From Campylobacterales bacterium (GTDB taxonomy: Bacteria; Campylobacterota_A; Desulfurellia; JAADFJ01): a stretch of 11,959 nt of DNA. The DNA is taken from assembly GCA_027080125.1 (NCBI GenBank), contig JALWSW010000205.1, positions 1 to 11,959 on the forward strand. Reading direction: 5' to 3'. How positions within the stretch are numbered: the first letter of the stretch is position 1; each line of letters starts with the position of its first letter. Below, in pieces: positions 1 through 5,642 of the stretch. The notes beneath the pieces were generated by a model. It had not been told where the DNA came from and searched no databases. It saw only the letters and a program-made list of their open reading frames with translations. The position numbers were made by a program, and so were the translations under genes.

Positions 1-360
1 ATTTTCTGCTACACAGGATATGGTGCATGAATCACATCCTATACATTTCCTGAGATCAATCACCATAACCCATTTGCGTTTCTCTATCGGTTTTTCCAGT
101 GCCCGTTGAAGATCTCTCATCATACGCATTGTGAAATCTTCGAATGACTTTTCCTCCGGCAGGTTGAATTTACGATAGGGAACCGCTTCGTTCAGATTGC
201 TGCCCTCCGCTTCAGCATGAGCGCTTTTGACCTCACCAAGCACTCCGGCTGCCGCCAATCCTCCGAAAACTGAGCTCGTAAATTTTCCAAGAAACTCTCT
301 TCTGGATTCTTCCGTTTCAAAGAGCTTTTTCTGAGGATTCTTTTTCAGATCGCTACCCAT
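1..360 (-). CDS. Tat-exported 4Fe-4S electron-transfer subunit of a molybdopterin oxidoreductase (N-terminal part, cut by window edge)
   Basis: The frame is open for 120 codons from the ATG at 360 to the window edge, so the C-terminus is missing. A strong Shine-Dalgarno AAGGAGG at 371-365 lies 4 nt before the ATG. The N-terminus has a twin-arginine signal, SRREFLGKF at residues 19-27. A small hydrophobic stretch and a likely signal-peptidase site after SAHA (about residue 49) follow. The end of the visible part reads VIDLRKCIGCDSCTISC, a CxxCxxCxxxC cluster ligand set. This is the first motif of the four-cluster subunits (TtrB, PhsB, NrfC, ArrB, DmsB type) that pass electrons between a quinol-oxidising membrane subunit and a catalytic molybdopterin subunit. 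Tat export of this subunit is most like TtrB and NrfC. The substrate cannot be told from 120 residues. It lies 179 bp downstream of a two-component system that may control it (inference). Confidence 0.88.
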   Translation of the reverse strand, partial: MGSDLKKNPQKKLFETEESRREFLGKFTSSVFGGLAAAGVLGEVKSAHAEAEGSNLNEAVPYRKFNLPEEKSFEDFTMRMMRDLQRALEKPIEKRKWVMVIDLRKCIGCDSCTISCVAEN

Positions 361-539
361 ATTTCCTCCTTCTGTTTGAGCATATTGATGCTCTTATTGT
401 ATTTGCGAAACCCTATGACCTTTTTTGAATTATAGAAATGTCAAATGCTCTGTATGCAGGAAAATATTCTTTTTTTTGTGGTAAAAAGTTTGATAATCAA
501 GAAAAATTTTGTAGGATTTATGACTACAGATTATGCGAA
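361..539 (-). promoter_or_regulatory. Intergenic region ahead of the iron-sulfur gene, with candidate promoter elements
   Basis: This is the longest gene-free stretch in the window, and no convincing ORF lies in it. On the minus strand there is a perfect TATAAT at 434-429 that could be a -10 box, giving a leader of about 60 nt before the iron-sulfur gene. A perfect TTGACA sits only 5 nt upstream of it, too close to be its -35, and no good -35 lies at 16-18 nt. A short palindrome TTGAT-A-ATCAA lies at 490-500. Just after the response-regulator stop, a 5-bp stem TGTAG/CTACA (510-528) is followed by AAATTTTT, at best a very weak terminator. A regulated, activator-dependent promoter is plausible, but this is inference. 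Confidence 0.35.
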
Positions 540-1193
540 TTATTTAATATGTTCGTTGACTATCTTTACGCATTCCGCTCTGCTTTTAATTCCAAGCTTT
601 GCCATTGCCCTTGCTCTGTATGTGGCAACCGTTTTTTCACTCAGATAAATTTTTTCCGCTATCTCTTTGTTGGTATATCCGTGGGCAATACCGATCATAA
701 CGCTTTTTTCTCTATCACTTAAATTGTTCCAGGGATCATTTTTAACCGATAAATTTTTTGCCGTTTCCTTCTGCAATGCAGAGTTTACAAACTCCTCCAG
801 TAGTGACGGATAGATATAAACTTTTCCTCCCGCAACGGTTCTGATAGCATAAAGCAGATCATCATCCATTGCCTTTTTCGGAAGATAACCCGATGCTCCG
901 GCTTTGATTGAAGCCTTCAGATGCTGCTGATCTTCATACATTGTCAATATTATAATTTTTGTGTCAGGGGAGATTGCCTTTATTTTTGGAATCAGATCTA
1001 TTCCGCTTGTTGTGCCGAGCGTTATATCAAGCAGAACAATGTCTGGAGTTTTTGCCTTTATGCCTGAAATTGCATCTTCTGCATTGCTAGCGCTTCCTGC
1101 AACGGTAAAATCGTCCAGAGATTCAAGTATCATAGCAAGACCCGAAAGAAGCATTTTGTGATCATCAACTATAAATACGCTGCATTGTTTCAT
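540..1193 (-). CDS. NarL/FixJ-family response regulator (receiver + LuxR-type HTH)
   Basis: 217 residues, the normal length for a NarL-type regulator. The receiver domain covers about residues 4-120, with acidic pair D10/D11, phospho-acceptor D56 (in VLLDITLG), T84 and the conserved lysine K106 in GYLPK. The C-terminal LuxR-type helix-turn-helix is about residues 152-212, with LSDREKSVMIGIAHGYTNKE and the recognition-helix region LSEKTVATYRARAMAKLG. It should be phosphorylated by the kinase encoded immediately upstream and then bind DNA. The kinase stop and this ATG are separated by one nucleotide and there is no good ribosome site, so translation is probably coupled. The next gene downstream, 179 bp away, is a respiratory iron-sulfur subunit and a natural candidate target. 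The family call is firm, but the target genes are not known from the sequence. Confidence 0.95.
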   Translation of the reverse strand: MKQCSVFIVDDHKMLLSGLAMILESLDDFTVAGSASNAEDAISGIKAKTPDIVLLDITLGTTSGIDLIPKIKAISPDTKIIILTMYEDQQHLKASIKAGASGYLPKKAMDDDLLYAIRTVAGGKVYIYPSLLEEFVNSALQKETAKNLSVKNDPWNNLSDREKSVMIGIAHGYTNKEIAEKIYLSEKTVATYRARAMAKLGIKSRAECVKIVNEHIK

Positions 1194-1194
1194 C

Positions 1195-2631
1195 TTATTT
1201 TATTTCCGGCTGTCTGTCATCGGAACTTTTTAGAGGAATTTCAAACAAAACGGTTGTTCCTTTGCCTGTTTCAGAATGAAGCGAGAGCTTTCCGTTGAAC
1301 ATTTCAGCTCTTTCCCTCATTCCATAAATTCCGGTAAAATCCTGTTTTTTCAACATATCAAACCCTTTCCCGTTATCCCGTATTATACCTTTTAATAGGC
1401 TGTTTTTGCAACCAAGTATGATACTGACAGTATCGGCTCCGGAATGTCTTGCAACATTAATCAACGCTTCCTGTATAATGCGATAAACGGCTATTTTTAC
1501 GGTTTTATCAAGATGACTGTCAATATCACCGTTAATCTTCAGATTACAATCTATCCTGTATCGTTTGACAAATTCGTCCCTGAACAACTTTACCGCCGCA
1601 ACAAAACCCAAGTCATCAATAACGCTTGGTCTCAAATCCGAGCAGAGAGTGCGCAGCGAGTCGAGTTCTTTGGTTATTATTTCTCTCAGCTCTTTGATTT
1701 TCTTTATCAAATTCGCATGATTTAATGTCCTCGAGTTTTCTATTATCTTAAATTCAATCATCAGCGATGCAAGTGTCTGAGCCAGCTTATCATGAAGGTC
1801 TCTTGCCACCCGTTTTCGCTCCTCCTCCTGCGCGTCGATAATCTTTTTGAGCAGTATCTTTCTCTGATTTTCTCTTTCCGAGCGCTCCTTTTCCGATTTG
1901 GTAAGCCTATATGCCATATCATTAAATGACAGGATCAATTCTCCTATTTCATCATTGGCAGATTTCAAGGGTTTTATCGCATAATTACCTTTTCCTATTG
2001 CCTTTGTTGCATCAAGAAGACCCTTGATCGGTTCGGTAATAACATAGGTTAAAAACAGAGAAAGCACAATGCCTATGCCTACTATAACAAGCAGAGTTAC
2101 AATAAGCGAGTTTATAAGATTATCTATGCTGTTTCTTGATTTTTCAAACGATATTCCGGCATGTATAATTCCCAATTCACCATGCATTACCGGAGCAGCA
2201 GCATCCAAAATCTTTCCTTCATCAGTTATAATCGGAGCGACTTTGGTTTTCTCAACCTTTCTATTTACCTCAAGTAGCTCTTCCGGAAAGCCGTCGGTAA
2301 ATGAACTCGCTGCTATATTCCCGTCTTTACCAACAACAAAAAGATATCTCAGATTCGGTCTTAGACGAACGGTTTCCTGAAAAATCTGATCTAATTTATA
2401 TATATCGTTTGTCAGAAGATAATCTTCCGAGAGATTTGCCATCTCATTTGCAGTCGATTTGCTGATTTCCTCAAGATATGATATGGTTTGATTTTCTGTA
2501 GTTCTATACACCTGTATTATGGATATTGTTGAGATTAAAAAAGCCGTAAAAAGCACCATGCCCATTATTTTGAACCTTAAAGGAACGGATCCGAGAAATT
2601 TTAACAGTTCCGTATAAAAACCGTTTTTCAT
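1195..2631 (-). CDS. NarX/UhpB-type membrane sensor histidine kinase (HAMP + HisKA_3 + HATPase)
   Basis: 478 residues. A first membrane helix spans about residues 19-41 and a second about 174-198. Between them is a periplasmic domain of some 130 residues. It contains a PAS/Cache-like core (LRYLFVVGKDGNIAASS, then AAPVMHGELGIIHAGISFE). A HAMP domain (about 199-250, ITEPIKGLLDATKAIGKGNY) follows. The dimerisation/phosphoacceptor domain is of the HisKA_3 class, with ERKRVARDLHDKLAQTL and H280 as phospho-histidine. The ATPase domain has the N box (EALINVARHSGA, about 388-399), DNGKGFD (419-425), GIYGMRERAEMF and GKGTT. HisKA_3 kinases pair with NarL-type regulators, which is exactly the downstream gene. 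The start lies 2 nt after the stop of the PhnD-like gene without a clear Shine-Dalgarno, suggesting coupling. The kinase has its own periplasmic sensor domain as well as a co-encoded binding protein, so it may read two inputs (inference). Confidence 0.95.
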   Translation of the reverse strand: MKNGFYTELLKFLGSVPLRFKIMGMVLFTAFLISTISIIQVYRTTENQTISYLEEISKSTANEMANLSEDYLLTNDIYKLDQIFQETVRLRPNLRYLFVVGKDGNIAASSFTDGFPEELLEVNRKVEKTKVAPIITDEGKILDAAAPVMHGELGIIHAGISFEKSRNSIDNLINSLIVTLLVIVGIGIVLSLFLTYVITEPIKGLLDATKAIGKGNYAIKPLKSANDEIGELILSFNDMAYRLTKSEKERSERENQRKILLKKIIDAQEEERKRVARDLHDKLAQTLASLMIEFKIIENSRTLNHANLIKKIKELREIITKELDSLRTLCSDLRPSVIDDLGFVAAVKLFRDEFVKRYRIDCNLKINGDIDSHLDKTVKIAVYRIIQEALINVARHSGADTVSIILGCKNSLLKGIIRDNGKGFDMLKKQDFTGIYGMRERAEMFNGKLSLHSETGKGTTVLFEIPLKSSDDRQPEIK

Positions 2632-2633
2632 CG

Positions 2634-3548
2634 TTACTGATATTTTTTGATGAATTTTTTATACATATCCGGTTTTGGAAGCACAAACCTGTCAATTCCT
2701 ATATTTTTCAGAATCTTTTTACCAGCGTTTTGCTTATCTATATCTATCAATATTTTTAGCAGTTTCTCTTTTAAATTCTCGCCTAATTTTTTAGGAACTA
2801 CCACAGGCGGAATGGGAAATCTGTCGGATCTTTTGATTATATATATCGATTTTACTATTTCAGGATGCTTTTTGGCGTAATCGTTATATACAATACTGTC
2901 AACCGAAGCAGCATCAACAATTCCGCTGTATACTGCTTTTATCGACCTGTTATGGCTATAGGTAAAGATTGTTCTTTTGAAAAACGTTTCCGGAGTCTTT
3001 CCCATTTTTTTTAATAGATAGAGTGGATAGATATGTCCTGTATTGGAAATAGGATCGGTGAATGCGAATCGTTTTCCTCTCAAAGACAAAAATGATCTTA
3101 TATGCGAGGATTTTTTTACGATGATATAAGCCTGATAGGTTATTTTACCGTTTATTTGAGGTATTGCTAATATCTGCATCTTATTTCTATTACCGTAGAG
3201 ATAGGCGCCTGTACAGATAAAACCGAGACTCACGTATCCCTTTTCTATCAGTCTGTTAATCTCCTGATAGGTTTTTCTCTGAACCAATATGGCGGTTTTG
3301 CCTGTTTTTCTGCCTATGTAGCTTATTAGCGGTTTATACGATTCAATGGTTGCCTCAGGGGATAGTATCGAAGCCACGGCGATTTTTATAGAATTTTTTC
3401 CTAATTTTCTGTTTTCAGGAAGGTTTACAAGTTTATTCAGATGTATGATATCTTTTTTATTGATGTCGGATTTTTTATTGTAGTACAGACCGAAAAGAAA
3501 CAGCAATAATATTGCCGCAAACAGTGTGAATTTAATCGTATTTTTCAT
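2634..3548 (-). CDS. PhnD/SsuA-like periplasmic substrate-binding protein, membrane-anchored, partner of the kinase
   Basis: The chosen start at 3548 gives 304 residues. A start 19 codons further upstream (3605) is possible but would bury the hydrophobic segment and lies deep in the preceding gene. A single hydrophobic helix (FTLFAAILLLFLFGLYY, about 7-23) has no lipobox cysteine and no clear signal-peptidase site, so the protein may stay anchored. The rest resembles the phosphonate/transferrin-like binding fold: KIAVASILSPEATIESYKPL at about 55-74, GFICTGAYLYG at 109-119, SLRGKRFAFTDPISNTGHIYP at about 155-175 and VDAASVDSIVYNDY at 211-224. Such orphan binding proteins without a transporter often act as sensors, as with AioX or the fused domain of TtrS. 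No permease or ATPase gene is nearby, and the kinase gene begins 2 nt downstream. The ligand is unknown. It overlaps the ROK gene by 17 nt. Confidence 0.85.
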   Translation of the reverse strand: MKNTIKFTLFAAILLLFLFGLYYNKKSDINKKDIIHLNKLVNLPENRKLGKNSIKIAVASILSPEATIESYKPLISYIGRKTGKTAILVQRKTYQEINRLIEKGYVSLGFICTGAYLYGNRNKMQILAIPQINGKITYQAYIIVKKSSHIRSFLSLRGKRFAFTDPISNTGHIYPLYLLKKMGKTPETFFKRTIFTYSHNRSIKAVYSGIVDAASVDSIVYNDYAKKHPEIVKSIYIIKRSDRFPIPPVVVPKKLGENLKEKLLKILIDIDKQNAGKKILKNIGIDRFVLPKPDMYKKFIKKYQ

Positions 3549-4407
3549 CTTTGGATATGTTGGGTATTCTTTCCGCAAGCAGTTTTGCTCCGACAAGCTC
3601 CGCATGATCTATGCCGGAGTTGATAATAGGGGTTTTATTTAACCTTTTGAAGACCCTGCGAGAAAAGCTTCTTATCGTTGCGGCGGAAAAATAATCAAAC
3701 GATAAGCTGATTTTGCCTCCCAGTATAATCAGTTCGGGAGAAAACAGGTTCGAAGCCGATGCTATTGCTATTCCAAGATACTCTCCCAATCGCATAACGA
3801 ATTTTCTCAGGCGCCGGTCATGTTCGGAAGCCTTAAAGAGCTCTTTTACTGAAATATGATAGCCCATTCTTTCAAGCTCTCTTCTAATTGCCCATCCTCC
3901 TATGAGCGATTCGACGCAACCTCTGTTTCCGCAATGACATCTTGGACCTGATGGCAGAATTGTCATATGACCTATTTCTGCTGAAACACCGCCAGATATA
4001 AGATGATTGTCATATATGATTCCTCCTCCCACTCCCGTGCCAAGGGTCATGAACAGAAGTCTTTCCTTTTTATAGATTACATGGGCTGCCCATGCAGCGC
4101 AATTTGCGTCATTTTCAACAATCGTTTTTATGCCGGCAGCTCTTTTCACGGATTTTTTGATTGGGAAACCGTCAAAATTTGTAAAATTAGGAGATTGCAG
4201 AATAGTGCCGTTTTCTACCGCTCCTGCAACCGATATGCCTATTGCCTCAGCGTTAAACTCTCTGGTTTTTTGCAAGATATATTCAATAGTATCCTCAGGC
4301 GGCATATCAGACAAAGAGTTTGTCTGATCAAAGGCAGTCAATCTGTCATTTTCAAAAAACGCTGCTTTGTAATTGGTGCCGCCCAGGTCAAATGCAGCAA
4401 TTTTCAT
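3532..4407 (-). CDS. ROK-family sugar kinase (glucokinase-like)
   Basis: 291 residues, typical of a ROK kinase without a DNA-binding domain. An N-terminal phosphate-binding motif FDLGGTNYKAAFF spans about 6-18. The catalytic aspartate is D100 in IVENDANCAAWAA, and the second nucleotide-binding loop is LGTGVGGGIIYD (122-133). The zinc-binding signature is complete, with H147 in EIGHMTI and CHCGNRGCVES giving C157, C159 and C164. These proteins phosphorylate glucose or other hexoses in the cytoplasm using ATP. Glucose, N-acetylmannosamine and fructose kinases share these motifs, so the substrate cannot be fixed from sequence. The start codon overlaps the rimO stop as ATGA, and the 3' end overlaps the PhnD-like gene. 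No sugar transporter or other sugar gene is nearby, so its role here is probably general glycolytic. Confidence 0.92.
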   Translation of the reverse strand: MKIAAFDLGGTNYKAAFFENDRLTAFDQTNSLSDMPPEDTIEYILQKTREFNAEAIGISVAGAVENGTILQSPNFTNFDGFPIKKSVKRAAGIKTIVENDANCAAWAAHVIYKKERLLFMTLGTGVGGGIIYDNHLISGGVSAEIGHMTILPSGPRCHCGNRGCVESLIGGWAIRRELERMGYHISVKELFKASEHDRRLRKFVMRLGEYLGIAIASASNLFSPELIILGGKISLSFDYFSAATIRSFSRRVFKRLNKTPIINSGIDHAELVGAKLLAERIPNISKDEKYD

Positions 4408-5642
4408 ACGAGCTTGCCGTACAGATCATAGGCATCGGCTTTTTCTATCTTTATGGTATAAAATCTTCCTGTCCTCATGCCGGTTGCATAAATCTTTCCG
4501 TCAATCTGCGGAGCCATTCTCCTGTCCCTGGCGCTTTTGTCGCTCTCGGCAAGACAAACCACCGTTTTTCCCACAAATGTTTTGTTGATTTCATACGATA
4601 TATTTTGCTGGCAGAGCATAATCTCTTTTTTTCTTGCCTCTTTTGTTTTTTTATCGATTCTGTTTTTATCGGTTTCAAGATTGTTCTCATCGCTGTATGT
4701 AAAAACCCCGATGTTGTCAAATTTTATCTCCTTGATAAATCCCTTAAGCTCTTCAATATCGTTGTCGGTTTCTCCCGGATATCCCACAATCAGCGTGCTT
4801 CTGAATGAAGCATCAGGTATCGCCGCCCGTATTTTTGAAACAATATCTATAATATCCTGTTTGTCATAACCTCTTTTCATCTTCTTTAGCAGTCTTGATG
4901 AAGAATGCTGAATCGGCATATCAAAATAGGGAACAATCTTTTCCGAAGCAGCTATCAGTTCAATAAGCTCATCGGTTATTTCGGTAGGATACAGATAAAG
5001 CGGTCTAATCCAGAATTTTCCTTCAATCGCCGCAATTTTTTTAAGAAGAGCGGCAAAATTTCCGCCGCAATCTTTTCCGTAGTAGGAGCTGTCCTGAGCA
5101 ACAGTTATCAGTTCTTTTATACCATTTGACAACAGGAGCGAAGCCTGTTCGATGACCGTTTTTTCATCAACCGATCTGAAATTTCCTTTGAAAGAGGGTA
5201 TGGTGCAAAAACTGCATCGATGATCGCATCCGTCTGCTATCTTGATGTATCCGTGCGGAAATGTTGATACGAGTCTATCTGCTGCTACCGGCATCGTTTT
5301 TGTGTCTAACCAGAAATCCACCTCCGGTATTTTAGCGGTTATCTCATCTTTGTACCTGGAAACCATACATCCTGCAACCAGAATCTTTGCACCGGTTCTT
5401 TTTTTTATCTCTATGGCATTAAAAATCTCATCGATAGATTCTGCTGTCGCATCCTCGACAAAACCGCAGCTATTTATCATTATAAGGTCTGCCTGATCCG
5501 GCTTGCTTACAACATCAACAGCCGAATGCATGAGTTTTGAAGCAAGATATTCTGAATCCACCCTGTTTTTCGGACATCCAAGACTGATTATATAAAGCTT
5601 TTTCGGATCAGAGTTTAAGAGCTTTTGAAAAACTTTCTTCAT
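4404..5642 (-). CDS. rimO: Ribosomal protein S12 methylthiotransferase RimO
   Basis: 412 residues. A radical-SAM methylthiotransferase that modifies the conserved aspartate of ribosomal protein S12. The N-terminal MTTase domain carries the RimO-type SLGCPKNRVDSE and three cluster cysteines, C23, C59 and C92. The radical-SAM motif is GCDHRCSFCTIP with C139, C143 and C146. Further RimO signatures are AQDSSYYGKD, YLYPTEIT and DMPIQHSSSRLLKKMKRG, which separate it from MiaB. The C-terminus has a TRAM-like region (about 350-410). The ATG at 5642 lies 35 nt inside purL and gives a leader of about 15 residues longer than many RimO proteins. No in-frame ATG or GTG lies between it and the conserved core, so I keep it. 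The ribosome site is weak (AAGAAAA), consistent with coupling to purL. Confidence 0.96.
   Translation of the reverse strand: MKKVFQKLLNSDPKKLYIISLGCPKNRVDSEYLASKLMHSAVDVVSKPDQADLIMINSCGFVEDATAESIDEIFNAIEIKKRTGAKILVAGCMVSRYKDEITAKIPEVDFWLDTKTMPVAADRLVSTFPHGYIKIADGCDHRCSFCTIPSFKGNFRSVDEKTVIEQASLLLSNGIKELITVAQDSSYYGKDCGGNFAALLKKIAAIEGKFWIRPLYLYPTEITDELIELIAASEKIVPYFDMPIQHSSSRLLKKMKRGYDKQDIIDIVSKIRAAIPDASFRSTLIVGYPGETDNDIEELKGFIKEIKFDNIGVFTYSDENNLETDKNRIDKKTKEARKKEIMLCQQNISYEINKTFVGKTVVCLAESDKSARDRRMAPQIDGKIYATGMRTGRFYTIKIEKADAYDLYGKLV

Noticed and set aside
490..500. TTGATAATCAA as an FNR site
   Set aside because: The half-sites are separated by 1 nt rather than the 4 nt needed by FNR-family dimers.
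502..528. Rho-independent terminator after the response-regulator gene
   Set aside because: The stem is only 5 bp with a 9-nt loop, and three A residues come between the stem and a run of five T. Too weak to call.
438..722. 94-codon plus-strand open frame spanning the intergenic gap and the end of the response-regulator gene
   Set aside because: Most of it is antisense to the conserved LuxR-type domain. The protein is Phe/Tyr-rich with no motif and no good ribosome site.
2634..3548. Phosphonate ABC transporter substrate-binding protein (phnD)
   Set aside because: No permease or ATPase gene is adjacent. The neighbour is a sensor kinase, so a sensory role fits better than transport.
2634..3605. 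Longer version of the PhnD-like protein starting at 3605
   Set aside because: It would add 19 polar residues before the signal-anchor helix, has no Shine-Dalgarno and lies deeper in the ROK gene. The start at 3548 puts the hydrophobic helix at the N-terminus.
4003..4808. Long plus-strand open frames opposite the ROK and rimO genes
   Set aside because: Both minus-strand proteins are certain, and the plus-strand translations show no family motif.
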